Shown here piece by piece: positions 45,897 through 59,917 of a DNA stretch of 64,000 bases. The number at the start of each line of letters is the position of its first letter. The stretch's first letter is position 1. Origin of the DNA: Unio delphinus (lineage: Eukaryota; Mollusca; Bivalvia; Unionida; Unionidae); assembly GCA_029339505.1 (NCBI GenBank), contig JAQISU010001235.1, positions 33,207,315-33,271,314 on the forward strand. Direction: 5' to 3'. A program made the translations under genes and the position numbers. Below the pieces are notes generated by a model, which made no database searches, had not been told where the DNA came from, and saw nothing but the letters and a program-made list of their open reading frames with translations.

Positions 45897-47734
45897 TCAA
45901 TAAATGGCAATGTTCCATATTTCTCTCATTTATCTGAATTGTTGAATTGTTTAGGCTCCATGTTAATATTTGTCAAAAAAAAAGAAATGAAGGAATAGTT
46001 AAATTGTTATTGAGATAAACAATTTTTTTTATATACAATAAATTTGCCATTTTGTTCAATTTTTTTATCGATTTATTTGTGGTATTGCTATTTATTAAAT
46101 GTAGATTAATATTCACGATACTGTACCGGAACACTCTTCATTAAAATGGGAGTTGTTTCCCTCGGCAACTCACGACCTTACTAATTTTACTTGTTACACA
46201 AAATATTGCTAAATATTTTTAGTTTTTATTTGTTTGTTTGTTTGTTTTTGGTTTTTGTGTGCTGTTGTTGAAATTTTAAGTGAGTATTATCTAAGTTTAA
46301 AGTGTTCTTGGAGAGTCTTGGGGTGTTTAGAGAGATCCACGCTTGTTATTTTGGATAACATAAAATGAAGAATTTATATATATAGAAAAAGATATTGAAA
46401 ATTTGTATCTCATTAGAAACATTTAAAAAAACAAACAAAGAAGTTTAATTAGCTTTTATATGTATCAATAGTAAACATGGACATGTTGAAACAAGCCATC
46501 GAAAATCCTGGCAGTCTAATACAACTTTTCTACTTTACTGATATTTTTGTGTAATATATGAAACCTGAAGAACATACACTTTGTATATCACACTTATGAA
46601 ATATATCACCTTATATGTTCCATTTTTATAACCGATGAGTTCATGTTTTGAGAGATTTCGCTGTACTTTATTGATAAAACGTGTGGAGAGATTACTTTTA
46701 TTTCCAACTATTTCTCCAATTTACTCACTCAGTCTCTCTGCACGTTTGTCACTAACACTCGTCCGTATTTGACACCTCTACAAAGTTCAATCTAAAGTCA
46801 CCTTGCACTATAACGTAGAAAATTTCCTGAAATCGAAAGGAGTCAACAGTTAGTCAAGTCCATTGAGTCTGGTATCCTACAAGTTTATTCGAAAATATTG
46901 AAGATCGACTATATTTTAACCACGTTTGAGCACCAGACTGGGAGAATAATACATAATAACTACTGGTCTGGTTCCCTGGATCAATGAATTTTACAGTATA
47001 GAGTGAATTTACATCATGAAACCAGACTAAAGAAACCCAAACTTTGGCGCGTTTCTTTTAGATTAATAATATCATCTTCAGATAGTTTAAAAAACACATT
47101 CTTGCTCTGATTTTTTTTTTTAAAAAAAAGAACACTATATAGATATATTACTTGAAAATAATGTATTCCGAAGTAACTAATAATGAATATCTGGTTGAAA
47201 TGTAAATCTCAGAGCCAAACATCAAATTTCAGAAGTTTCGTTGTTTTGTTTTTTATCTTTGAAAACCGATACTCTGGTGCAGTGATAGAGCACTATATGG
47301 TCGATCCCCAGTCGGAAAATCGCTCAGCAATTTCCGAGAGATCCTGAAATAACGATGGAAGTTTTTATAGGATACACATCAATTTGATTTATTTGGTAAT
47401 TCGCTTCCACCAGAATACGCCACATATGTCACCACAACAAATGTAGAAGATACTCTCTCCACTGATATATGGGGTGTGACCATTAAATTTTTATTTATAT
47501 ATTACTTACATGCATTTCTCCCATCTAAAATCAGACAAACATTCCACTAACAAAAAGATTCCTATGGGTGATTGACCATTAAAGTACATTAATACACTTT
47601 AAGTACAGTGTAAAAAAAATAGTGGGTTTAGGACTCCATTTACGGGTCAGTGAAAACAGATCTTAGCCATATTTCACAACAACAGAAAACATGGTATTGT
47701 CTTTTGATCCCGTATTGTTCTATAAATAGACTCC
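45895..47734. other. Intergenic, no gene seen
   Basis: AT-rich. Includes a (GTTT)n stretch near 46229 and a segment at 46636-46690 resembling 3942-3995. No domain recognised. Confidence 0.45.
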
Positions 47735-48140
47735 ATTTACAATTATTACTTTCGTATCAGTACCTACGACTGTAATCCCAGTGTATTTTGGAGCATTTAT
47801 CCTCGCTCATTTTGGTGGTGAAAAAAAAAAGAGTGTGATTTATGCATTCTTGATATAAATTGAAAGATTAGAGTTTATTCTGTACAATTTTAGCATTATG
47901 GTGTGAATAATGAGGTATTGGCGCTGATTCGGAGGTGAAATCTGTGGCACACTGCACATTGGTTTGCTGAAGGTCTAACCTATCAAGAAATACCAGATAA
48001 TCTATGAAAAGAACTTCACCATGAATTAAATTTTAGAGATATTTTAGGATAAAGATATTATTTTATATTATTTGGACACAGTGGAAAATTCAGTACTGAG
48101 AAATAAATGAATAAACTATATAAGAAAAATTAGTGTGACC
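47735..48140 (+). repeat. Dispersed repeat family 1, copy D (diverged)
   Basis: Shares TCGCTCATTTTGGTGGTGA, AGAGTTTATTCT, GATTCGGA-GTGAAAT and CAGTACTGAGAAATA-ATG in the same order as copies A-C, with many changes. Confidence 0.55.
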
Positions 48141-48428
48141 CGAGGTCAGATATACAAAAATAATATTCAGATTGCCGTTCCCAGGAATCTTTCTCAACTT
48201 GAGAGGGGGAGAGAAAAAAACGCCCCAAGAAAAGAAGGCGGGGATGAAACAATGTGAATTAAATGTCTCCTATTTAATTCGGGTATTGGGAGGGGGTCGT
48301 TATCACCAATGCATATTAGATTTAAGTCGCGCGCACACACACGCATACACCCTTGGGCAGACAAGCACTCGATTCACGGGGAAACTAACGATTACACCAT
48401 CTCAAATTAAACATTATCGTCACTGATA

Positions 48429-50220
48429 ATGAGATTAGAAGTCAAAAATACAAACGATATATCCTATTCTATAAAACCAGATTTGCATTCGGGTGATTTG
48501 GGAGCCATTTGGTTTGATTTCGTACTACCTAAATGTGAACCTCGAGTTAATGATACTTGTTGTAGACCTCCAAAACAGATCGAATTAGATGGAACCGTGG
48601 TCAAAGTTAAGATCAGATTATGAACTCCAAATTTTTGGTGAAGTTAGTATTTTTTTTTTCTCAATACAATTCCAGTAATATGAAAATATACCAGAATTGT
48701 AATAATGTTTATATTAGTCAAATGATTAGCATAATTATATAGTAGCCAAGACAACAACAAAAAAATGTGTAAATATGGGAAATTACCTACAGGCATTAGT
48801 AATCTTTTTCGTAACTCCGTTTTAAAAAGCATATGAGAAAACACGGCACCATGAAAATCCGAATTATGAAAAACAACTGATTATCAAAATGCTACAGATT
48901 GACTGGCCAGAGTTTGTTCAGCTTGGTGTGTGTGCTTATACTAAATTCATCAAATTCAGAGATGTGCAACAGTTCTCGACGAAATTGTTCCAATTAAATA
49001 AATTGTATGAAAGAAATTATATTAAAACAAAGAATAGAACAGGGGATCATTTATTGAACTTTTTGGGGGAACAATTTTAAAATATACATAGCGATCGGTT
49101 ATATAACATCTATACGAAAGACACATGATAAAAAGTGCAGAAACATTTGCAATGTTAGATATTAAATCCAGAAAGATGTGGAGAGGCAACACATCTTTTG
49201 TTTAATATTAAGAGAATAAAAGCAACACCAAAATAAACCAATATACTTAGGAACCGTTACAAGTCCATGATCCCTTGGATGTTGAAATCATCATATTAAC
49301 GTCTTCACTAATGTAGTATATACTCTCATGGAGAAATAATATAAATCAACATTTAAAAACGTACAGGTATATGAAATAATGATAATAACACATTCCAACT
49401 TCAACCAGCAAGTGACAAGTACAAACCTTCACAATTTGTAAAAGATGGTGTTAGTGTTTTAACAATGACATTTACTGTTCACCTGTCAATATCAAGTAGT
49501 GTATGCTTGATAAAATGAGCTTAGCAAGGTTCAATTTTTTTTACAACAAGAAAAGAATGACTAATGCAAACAATTACAGCTCTGTCAGTAAATTCACTAT
49601 TGTGTCAAAAGATTATGGAAAGAACAATGTAACTTCGACTTGAAAACAGTTTAACTAAGAATAACTCACTTTATGACTTATAAAAGGTTTGATGGAATAT
49701 TATTGAAATGTACTTGATATATCTTTTGAACAAATCACGGTGAAGTTTATATACTAGAATGATTATGCTCGCATTATAAAAAGCTTCGAACGCAGTAAAC
49801 CATGGAATACTGTGAACAATAATTTTTAGGATTATGCGTCACATCTGTTGAATGCTTTGAATCATATCCCATAAAATGACAACTGACTATATTGTTTTTA
49901 CAATGCAGAATACAGACTGTCGACCATATCGCGTGGCTTACCTCAAAGTAAAAGTTTAGGACCTCTCCTTTTTGCGCAATGTAAATTAAACTTGCATGTG
50001 TCAGATTTTAAGTTTTTGTTATAAGCATATTACCGCGCTTTCACATTTTCACATCAGTATTATGCTTACAGCAAACATACGAAAATAATTATAATCTAAC
50101 GATCTTAGGCTCACGGATATTAAACTGTCATTACATGAGGGTTCGACAGAATGCATCCTATCTAGCTCGAAGCAATAGCTAAGCAAAATTAGAACATTTA
50201 GAAAATATTCAATGGTTAGA
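48429..50220 (+). pseudogene. Decayed CR1-like LINE (endonuclease to reverse transcriptase)
   Basis: In order on plus: frame 48429-48623 with IKPDLHSGDLGAIWFDF, LPKCEPRVND and CCRPPKQ, which fits the middle of a CR1-type endonuclease; frame 48889-49080 with IDWPEFVQ and KTKNRTGDHLL, which fits the linker; then 49560-50000 with NYSSVSKFTIVSK-like, KSFERSKPWNTVNNN-like ('KAFDTVNH' equivalent) and RGLPQSKSLGPLLF ('PQGSVLGPLLF' equivalent) pieces across frames. Stops and deletions are frequent. The spacing suggests one 5'-truncated, internally shortened insertion. Confidence 0.6.
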
Positions 50221-50255
50221 CATATCCATTTGGGCCTAGAACATTTTGAAAATAT

Positions 50256-50257
<2 letters not shown>

Positions 50258-50311
<54 letters not shown>

Positions 50312-50500
50312 CATGACTTCGTATAGTTCCTAATCTTTAGAAGCTCTAATCACTTTATAACATCTATAATGATATGACTACAACAACAACAACAAAAAAC
50401 ACACACCATGAATTTAGAAAAAGTTCTGAAAATATTTAAGGTAGGAAAACATTATTAGGTCTTTAAGTTTGTTCTTGCAGTAATGGTTAGATAATATATA
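50258..50500 (-). mobile_element. CR1-like LINE 3' end with (TAA)n tail
   Basis: Minus-strand match to the 3' end at 3180-3365, including GTAGTCATATCATTATAGATG and GAGCTTCTAAAGATTAGG, then the trinucleotide run at 50259-50311. Severely 5'-truncated. Confidence 0.8.
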
Positions 50501-50753
50501 TTTGGTCCTATAACATTTTGATAATATGTTTGGCCCAGAACATTGGTTCAACGTTTGCCCAAAGTGGGTGAGTTATTTCTGAATGTGGAGCATTTAGTAA
50601 AATAAAAAGGACTAAATTGTGCTCATACAATTTTTTTAAAATGAGAAATACTCATCTTATCGGGGCCTAAGATTTTCAAAACCATATTGTCATCACGCTT
50701 TTGTCAGTGCGAGTAGTTATTTGAACTTTGGTACACCATGTGCTACTCCCGTG

Positions 50754-51027
50754 CAGTGACGGATTAAAAATGTCCAGGGTCCTAAGCACTAAAAATATTG
50801 TGCCCCCCCCCCCCCCATACGTGACACTCAACAAAAACAATTCTAAAAGCTAAAACGGGTTAAAATACCAGTGTTGCCATCATCCCAAATAAAAATACTC
50901 GTACCTGCAGCTAGAAATGGTTATATATAATTCATTTAGTTTATCATCAACAATTAATCTGGAATTTTTTTGGGTGCCCTTGTCGGGCTGGTGCTTTAAG
51001 TAGGTGTTTAATGGTAATCTGACACTG
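50754..51027. mobile_element. 274-bp hAT-type MITE
   Basis: CAGTGACGGATTA at the left and TAATCTGACACTG at the right, flanked by CTCCCGTG (50746-50753) and CTCGCGTG (51028-51035), an 8-bp duplication with one change. Contains a C run at 50802-50815. Same family as 21909-22165. Confidence 0.88.
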
Positions 51028-51226
51028 CTCGCGTGGTTTCAGTGACTTTCCTTTTATAAACCTTTTGTGCAATTATGTTTCTTGTTATCATTTCATTATG
51101 GATGATGTTCTCAACAATATGGTACATTACTGTTAGAAAACCATGCAAACCGAAACCTAGCAATCAGGTTAATAACCAAAATTAACATGCAGCTCATTGA
51201 TGCCATGAAAATCAAAACAGATCAAG

Positions 51227-51458
51227 GTGTTGTTGTAGGGTTTAACGCCATTTATCAGCACACGATAGGCTATACAAGGCGGCCAGTATTATTGGTGGAG
51301 GAAGAACCCTGGAAACCCCAGGAAAGAACCACCGACCATCGAGAACCTACTGGCAAGCTTTCTCACATAACTACATTAGCCGAATCTTAGACTCGAACCC
51401 AAGCAGACAGAAGTGAGATGGCAGTGATCCGTAACGGAAAGCGCCACTCGGGGCCCCT
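51227..51458 (-). mobile_element. tRNA-derived SINE, second copy of the 11914 family
   Basis: The minus-strand head includes GGGTTCGAGTCTAAG (B box) and the conserved body GAAAGCTTGCCAGTAGG. Flanking AGATCAAG (51219-51226) and ATATCAAG (51459-51466) form an 8-bp duplication with one change. Confidence 0.85.
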
Positions 51459-51823
51459 ATATCAAGAGAAAATAGATCTGTTATGTTTTAATACCTTGCA
51501 TATTTATTATATTAAAAAAATTAATTATTTTTGCTTGTTTTGTTTTGTTGTGTAGTTTATTATAAGTTTGAATACATGATAGTAGTTTCCTAGGTTAGAC
51601 GAATATAGTAATTTTAGCAGTAAAATGTACCCTGTCAAAACGTTTTGATCCATCAGGACCCCAATGGAAAAAAAACGTTTAGAAACTTGAACGAGTCATT
51701 CTTGCCGGATTATAATTTGGTTTTCGTTTTTTCATATATGTTTGTACTTAATACTGTGTCAATAATATGTGGTATATTTAGAATAATATGTGTTCTTGTT
51801 TGATCCCACAAAAATAAAAAAGA

Positions 51824-51871
<48 letters not shown>
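51824..51871. repeat. (ATT)n microsatellite
   Basis: Pure ATT run. Confidence 0.95.
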
Positions 51872-54800
51872 TTTGTATACGAGATGGCGAGACATAAATA
51901 TATGGCTGGTTTAATATTTTATATATACCCTATTAATAAAATTTACTGCCAAAATTTGCAAGGTAATATCACACAAACAGCGTGACGCATGCAGTTGTCA
52001 GCGAAATTGCTAACTTGACGCACGGAGACTAAGTACAGGTTATGAATCGTCAAGTCAACGCTAAGGTGATTTCTTGTGTAAATTCTATCACCATAAGTAA
52101 ATAAGCCAAGGAGACTTCTTTTCAAGAGTGCCTCAACATAATTGTTTATGTGGAGATACATGTAGTGTTCAGCTAATTACTTTAACGGATGCAAGCCATG
52201 TCTAAAGGTGAAATCGGGGAGGGGAAAGACCCCCCCCCCCATTTATGCGGGCACCCATGTTTCGTGTGTAAATTCTTAAACAGTAAATAGTGTTACGTGT
52301 TTATGCTCTAATAAACAGTAACACAGAAAAAGTGGACACAACACGCTTAGTAAAACTTAACAAACAAATTATTTCCTTGGAAACACAAAGTAAAATTAAA
52401 AAAAAGAACTTACGGTTTTAAGAATCAAATCCAAACATAATCCAAGAATAATCCAGGAATTAACTTGTAAAAGTCTAGTAATGAAATGTTCTAATGAATT
52501 CAAATTTGAGTCCTGATGAAAAATCCAAGATGGAAGGCGATGAGGTATGTTGTATTCTGTACTTTACTGTATCTATAGTTCCTTGTAGAAACACAAAAAA
52601 ATAACATTCCGGTGTTGAGAGTCCGAATACAATTCTGATAAACTGTCTTTGTCCAAGAATTCTATAAGAGCACTCAACTATTTCCAGGAAAATAATTCAT
52701 CTTATAGAATCCACATAATTTCAATTAAAAAAAATATAACGCCAAACTGATACAACAAACACTTTCCAGAGTAAAATATCTCTATAAACAAAAGTTATAC
52801 ACTAACTTGAACAGCAAAACAGATTCCCGGATGAGCGTCAACTCTCCAGATTTTTCAAGATGTATTTACGTTTTAAAGCACCTAGTCCTAGTATGACCTT
52901 GACAAAATCCAATCATTTTATTTTAAAAATAGATCAAATTAAAAGATTGTTTACTTCACCAACACAATTTACAAGTTTAGGTCACGTATCCAATACAGCA
53001 TCGATCTCGCTCTTATTATTCTTACAAAGAAAATTATTTTTTTATTATTTAAAAAACAACTTGTTTACGTGGCTGTTACTAATTTTGAAGTAAGACCTTG
53101 ATCTATGTTAGCATTAGGTGTTTATTACTAAACGGTCAGGTCAAAGAAATTTCTGAAAAGTGTCTAATCCCCAGTAATCAAAATTTTAGTTTGACATATG
53201 CTAAAATTAAAAATAAAAGGTTTTTAAAACTTGCAAACAATTAAATTAAAATAAATATATATTAAATCAGATATAGGTAGCAAGATTAGCACGATTGGTA
53301 AAAGGCAAGGTGATTCTTTTTCTTGTGTAAATTCTAAGGCATATAGAAAAGCACGAAACGTAAAAGCCAAGGTGATTTTTTTTCTTGTGTAAATTCCAAG
53401 GCTGCTAGTAGAGAGTCACCATAAATTTCCGCTATATATATATACAAAAGAAGTGTTCCTCGTGTATTTGACTAATTTAGAATTTTATATTTCCCAATTT
53501 GCAAAGAATATTTTAGTAAAAGGTTCGAATTTGATGTAATATTAATATTTCCTAATTAACTAAATGAAAATAAATAAATAAATTGCCATATTTTAATCAG
53601 ATATGTGTATACTTTGTGTCTACTAAGATGCATGCAAGAGATATATATTGTGTACATTCTGAATTACAATGTGCCATAATATATCATTCTATAAGTAATT
53701 CACTTTGAAGAAAATGAAAACAAATCTGCCACAGTAACAATCCTCAACGATATTTATTTAAACATTAACCAAAGTGCGTTTAGGGCATCCAAAGTAACAT
53801 TCGTCTGTAAAATAATAGTATGAATTAGAAGGAAAAACATAAGAAGACAAAAGCAATTATCGCTAGGATGAAACCTTCATTAGTGTATAGAACTGTCTGT
53901 CCAAGGTTTGTAAAGTTGGGCGAAATTCGTTTAACATGAAATCGAACTAAACTCATGGATGTCCACGTGTCTTGTTTTCAGTTCAACACGAGCGCATGCA
54001 GACGATGCACTGTAATGCTATAGAAACTTATGTAACTTCATGTTTTTATATGACGGTTGTAATATAACAAATTTAAGGTATTTTAGAGTTTTACTCATGT
54101 AAAAATATGCCTGCTGCAGTTAATAGGGAAGATGGTGTACCATACGCACTGCCAGACAGTACACCAACAGTTTTGTCCCCCCTCTCCTTTTTATTGTTAT
54201 GGACTCAGATCACAATTATTTTTTCTACTTGGTTTCAAATATCTCCCCGTTTGCTTGTACCCCCTTGTCAAGTGCCAAATTTTTCGCCAGTGAAATTCAT
54301 TAATTAATTCTTAGTCTAGCCGACAATTAACTGTCTTGGAGTAGGAGTTTGGACAAAAGAATGTTTACTTAACTGGGTCAGGCTGTTAGAATATTTATAG
54401 TAGAACCGAACTAAGGGTATTTCTCACGTAAAGCTGTCAAAATGATTGAGACAAATGAAAGGTAGCATTTTGACACATTTTTAAACAGTTTTCCAAATGT
54501 CTGTAGGAATAGCATTTATTCCGATTGTTCAAATATGAAATCAGGGGGTTGGGTCGATCTCTAGTGTTGAAGGAAATATATACTACGTATCAAACGATGT
54601 TAGTCAGTCTAGGAAGACCTCTGCAAGAAACGGTCAGCATTATTAATTCCAACATAGGAGAAGACTCCGAACGTTCTTTGCAAGAAAGTCGTTCGTAAAA
54701 GAAATTGTGGTTCCAGAGAAAAACTGAATGTGGAACGATTGTAAGACGCCAAAAACACAAGGAAAATAGTTTGTTTGGAAAGAGTGAGAATTAGCGAGAA

Positions 54801-55410
54801 GTCAAGAAAAAGAAGGGAAAAGAAGTCAGAAGTCAGAGTGTGGAATTCCCCGTTCAATCAAAGAGCAAGAAAGTCTTTGAACGCAGAAGGAAAAAAAAAA
54901 AAAGTCAACGAACAAGGTCATTGTGAATAACCCAACAGTCCAATGTTAATGAACATTCGATTCCATGATGAGAGTTACTATCAGTTATTAACGGTTAAAT
55001 TCATCTATTTTATTAGTGTTTGAGTTTTAATTAACGTATCTGCTATTTTAAAGCTTCGGTTTTGAAGTACTTCTGAACGAAGAATAGTCAGAAGGAAAGA
55101 AAATTGTAATTTACTGTGTCATTCTTCTCTTAATTGTATTTTAATTAAATTCTCTTTTTATCTTTACGGGGGCTCGTGTGTTGTCTTGTTCAAAGTACCA
55201 TCTCAGATTACCATATCCACTCTATGACCGGGCAAATTACACCGTTGGGGTCATTCCTTAGATAAACGAGTACTAACGGGAGGCGGTGTCGAGTGCTGTT
55301 TTTCCAAGTTGCGCAATACCTCTGACCAGGGACTTGTGCGAAGGGGTGTTGTTCATGATTACACATGTATGTACGTAGAAGGAAAATACTATGTCGTCTG
55401 CTACCATATT
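51872..55410. other. Intergenic, no gene recognised
   Basis: Contains repeated segments sharing AAGGTGATT-TT-TTGTGTAAATTC at about 52064, 53307 and 53368, so some dispersed repeat is present. A C run lies at 52230-52240. The open frames 52860-53093, 54107-54307 and minus 54857-54609 have no domain. Confidence 0.4.
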
Positions 55411-55418
55411 TACTATGT

Positions 55419-55575
55419 CAGTCCCGGATTACCCATTAGGCAGAGTAGGCAACTGCCTATGGGCCCCGCGACTTTTATGGGCCCCATTAGGGGCCACCAT
55501 GAGACCGTGACCGTGGGTCTGGGGCCCCAAAAGTTTGACTGCCTATGGGCCTCCACGGTGCTTAATCCGGCGCTG
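55419..55575. mobile_element. 157-bp hAT-type MITE with exact 8-bp target duplication
   Basis: CAGTCCCGGATTA at the left pairs with TAATCCGGCGCTG at the right. Inside, GGCAACTGCCTATGGGCCCC is partly mirrored by GGGGCCCC and CTATGGGCC. TACTATGT occurs at 55411-55418 and 55576-55583. Confidence 0.92.
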
Positions 55576-55583
55576 TACTATGT

Positions 55584-56054
55584 CGAATCAAGCAAAAGGA
55601 AAATAATGACCATTACAAATGTGCCTTTCACATGGATTTAACAAGCAGTATAATTTGTATGTACATGTGTGCAAAGGATATAACTCTAAACTATCTACAT
55701 TCTGTTAATTTACGGAATTATCCGGCAGTTACCAAATAAGATGAACTACGACTACGTCATAAGATTGTTTGATAAAATCAACTTGCTCATAGTGTACGCA
55801 ACATGGGGCCGTGTTAGTGTGGAAAGTCCTTGAAGCATGAAAGGCGTAGAGGATGCCAGTGTTAGGGCCACTTTGGTCAATTCAGAATTTCAGGTTAGAA
55901 ATGTTAAATCAATGAATGAACTGACTAAGGTCTGTGCACTTTTTATCACTTTGAAGATTACCGTATCGGTATTGGGGTACTATAAAAAAAAATAATAGTC
56001 AGATTCAGTCTGAGATTGTAACCAAAATGATTGCTGCCAAGTTTTCAAAATATC
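55584..56054. other. Intergenic, no gene seen
   Basis: No feature recognised. Confidence 0.45.
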
Positions 56055-56420
56055 AGCCTGCATTAGTCTAATTTACAATATCTTCACCAGTTATCAGAAT
56101 AGGGAAAATTAACTTTTCAAACTAACCTATACCAGCTGTTGAAAATGCAATGACTGAATTGATAATTGACAAATATATAAAATATAAAATTTATTATAAC
56201 TACTTTTTTGGGGGCACCATTTGCATCTCAATTCTGGGAAGTGGAAATGACTTAGTGGAGCAAGCAGCATTTTGACAGGAACATGTCTGAAGCGAGGCCA
56301 TGCTGTATATTCTATAAGACATAGTACACCCATCAATCATGACCAAAATAAAGGGAATGCAAAGTATTTTACAAAATGCCTAAGATAAGTTATACAATGT
56401 CATTTTTAACTAATCACTAA
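56055..56420 (+). repeat. Local duplication, copy 1
   Basis: Diverged match to 57450-57785: TATCAGCCTG-ATTAGT, GAAAATGCAATGA-TGAATT, GGAAGTGGAAATGACT-AGTGGAGC and TACACCCATCAATCATG-CC in order. No coding domain. Confidence 0.7.
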
Positions 56421-56910
56421 AACCAGTGAGGAAAATCACAGAATTTTTTTATCTTTAAAAGATCTATGTACAACACTGTAGAGCACCACCTTAAGAATGT
56501 ATGAAAATTTCTACAATTATTTTGGTTATTTTGATCTCATTATGTATGATGTTCTACACAACATGGTGCATTACCATTGATTTTATGAATGGAAATAAGC
56601 AATTTATGCTTATTTTGCTCTTGCTTACATATTATGCCTTCAGGCAGTTTTGTGTAATTATTGACCTTAATTATGGAAAAGAAGCAATCATAGAAAACAG
56701 GAGTAAATTCAACTTATTTGAAATATTTTGAATTATATGAAAGAAATATATATGATAATTTTCTTGTTTAATGAAATTAAGAATAAGCAAACATTTGACC
56801 CATTGACTGCCAGGAATCTCCTCTGTACCACCATCCCTTTTCAAATTGTAAAATGTATTAATGAATAATTTTGGCATGTTATTTGATCCTTTCTTTCAGC
56901 ATAACATTGG

Positions 56911-57175
56911 TTGCTGTGTTGGGAAAATGCAATTTGCATTTTTACGTAGCACAGTTTTCATCATAATGGGGTGATTGGGCCAGATTTGTATGGAATATAC
57001 TATTAATGAGCAAAAACATTAAATTATTCAGAAGGACTGTTTTTGCTGTGTTGGGAAAATGCAATTTGCATTTTTACGTAGCACAGTTTTCATCATAATG
57101 GGGTGATTGGGCCAGATTTGTATGGAATTTACTACTAATGAGCAAAAACATTAAATTATTCAGAAGGACTGTTTT
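56911..57175. repeat. 132-bp tandem duplication
   Basis: Two near-identical units starting TTGCTGTGTTGGGAAAATGC at 56911 and 57043, each ending CAGAAGGACTGTTTT. Lies between the two copies of the larger duplication. Confidence 0.92.
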
Positions 57176-57449
57176 AATGCTTATGAGTTAATTGTTTCAA
57201 CCAAAATTAACTGCTACAATAATAATACCTATGTGTTGTCTTTATGGAGCACTCGCATATATTATTTACTTCTGAGAGAGTAACAGGTGTAAGGGTGATG
57301 TTGTTTGCATTTGTAACAAGCCGTGGAGAGCATACCTCTATCTTTTTTTCATGTAATGTGGCTGAATTTTCTTTGGATATTATACATGTGGAAATTATGT
57401 ATGGTCTAAGTACACAGAATGGCTTAGCCTCAAGGTACATTGTGTTAAA

Positions 57450-57785
57450 ATATCAGCCTGAATTAGTTTGATGTACTCTGTCTTTAGCAATTATTAAAAT
57501 AATGAAAATGAAATTTGGCAGTCTAAACATGCCATCTTCTGAAAGTGCAATGAATGAATTACAAAATAAATATAAACTGTAAAACAAGTTATCTGTTCTT
57601 TCTTTACAATTTACCTTTAAAGTCAAGGAAGTGAAAATGACTAAGTGGAGCGAGCATTTTTTTTATAGGAGCACATCTGATGTAAGGCTAAACTATATAC
57701 TCTACAACCCTCATTACACCCATCAATCATGCACCAAAATAAAGGAAATTCAAAGCATTTTTAACAAGACTTAAGATATACAAGG
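57450..57785 (+). repeat. Local duplication, copy 2
   Basis: Second copy of 56055-56420, about 1.4 kb downstream in the same direction. Confidence 0.7.
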
Positions 57786-59917
57786 TCTCTTATAAAAATC
57801 TATTATAACCAGTTTGGAAAACTTTGGAAAATTCATTTTCTTTAAAAATATAACCCTTTGCAAAATATGAAATTTTAAAGTGTCATAATAATACTCAGAT
57901 TCTGAAGAATGAAGAAATACCTTTAATCTGTTTGTTTGAGTGAACAAAATATTAAAAATAGTCTTGTCTGTCAGAAATGAACACTAGTATTAAAGAAGGG
58001 TTGGGGGTATTGTTTGTTCAGTATAAACGATAGCAGTTGTAAATGGAATGAACCTAAATACCTTAAACAAAATTTTGCAAGCATACTTTCTGCAAAAATC
58101 ATTGATTGGGTTTTATTACTGTCCTTTTTTTAGAATTTTTTTTTGCTGCAATCTTTCACTGATTCACATAAAAGACCTTCACTGCCCACCTAGTTACACC
58201 CTTGAGTATACCAGTCTGCCACAGCCATTAATATTGGAAAATTATAATGAGTAGTGAAGAACAATGTGTTCATCTAATTGAAACCATAGGGCAGTAGTCT
58301 TTTTGTATGTAAATTCCCAAGAAAATATACTTGCTTATTTTAAAATCAGTATCTAAAGAGTTCTCTTTGCACTAATTTGTTAAAAATTTGTTTATAAGGG
58401 TCTTTATCTAGAATTTTTGAGTCCTGTGATTTTTTTGTACAAAAATAAATTCCTACACCCAAATTAAAAATAATAATTTTGCTCTGTTATTTTATTTAAG
58501 AAATACAATTATCTTTTGAAGTACATGAAAACTATTTCCTTGTTTAAAAGAAAATCATGAGCCCCCATCCCTGAAAATTAGATTATCAGTCCCAAATATG
58601 CAATTATAGTCTTTTTCTTTATTCATGTGATATTTTCCTGATCAACTGTGGGAGGAGTCCCTAACTGAGACACTAAAACTTGTTCCCCCCACCCACCCTC
58701 CCCCAAAAAAGAGAAGAGAAAATAAAGGTGGAAATCTCCCAGAAGCTATTCAAGAATTTTCCCTTTTTTTATGTTCCAGAAATGAAAGAAAGTATTCCTC
58801 AATTGTTTTTTTTTTCAGAAATGGCATATATATGGTTTTGTTATCTTGCATCCTGCAATGCTTGATTTTCTGTGGCTTCTTCCACAGATGAAGTATTGAA
58901 TAAACCCACCAATTTCCTGTTTACATGCTCTAAATTCAGTCCATCTCAGTAAGATAGTAACTTGACCATATTGTTTATTCAGAGTGCCAGTCTTAAATTG
59001 TCAGTGTCCTTCCTTGCTGTATTTATTTATTGTAAGATAAGCAGAATTTTAGAACTATAGGTAAACCCAAAATATGGTACTTGCTAGTTTTTATTTTTAT
59101 TTTTGCTCCTCCACTCATTTTATTTTCTTGAGGTTTCTTTCTGTTTTGCATCATCATTCAGATAAAATGAATTGTAAATTTAAAAAAAATAATGTTGATG
59201 ATACGTAGCAAATAAAAAATGTTTTCATACACCTTTTTACATTTCAGGTGATGTGGCAGTAACTAGTCATTGATTGGATGTATACAAAATTAATAAGAAG
59301 CCTGTCAATTGCATGCAGTCAAACATGAGTGTTTGTCATTGTTTTAAATACAAGCATTTGACATGACCAGGAATCCCATGGACTGAATACATTTTAAACA
59401 AGAATATACTTATTCGCTGGGGCTATTTACTTGACTGTCTACAATATCTGTGGAAAAGGCTTCCAAAGGCTAAATATGGTTATGATACAAGGGATATATA
59501 AGTATCATATTTGTTGTGAAATAAAACTGTAAAAGTTACTTTAAATTTCATTAATAAAAAGTCATGTCCCTTCTGTATGTCTTGGTATCTTTTTAACAAT
59601 GTGTTTTAAAATCTACGGCACAAAATCAAATGGTATCAAATTGAATTACAAATCATATTTGTTACTTCAATATAAAAAGAGAAAGAAATGGATGAAGTGA
59701 AAAAGTATTGAAATAAATGTAATATCATTATATTTTAAATGTATGTAGACTATAACAGTACTTGTTTCACCCCCCTATTACTTACGCAATAGAAGTAATG
59801 TGTTTTACAAAAATACTTTATACAATTTACACTTTATACAATTTACAGATTTTTTCGTTATCTGTCGACAATTTTTATGTATAACTATCATACAAACATC
59901 AGCGTAAATTATTAGTA
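57786..59917. other. Intergenic, no gene seen
   Basis: AT-rich with short open frames only; no domain or mobile element recognised. Confidence 0.45.

Noticed and set aside
52860..54857. Open frames of 65-82 codons as host exons
   Set aside because: No domain, no consistent splice borders and composition like the surrounding DNA.
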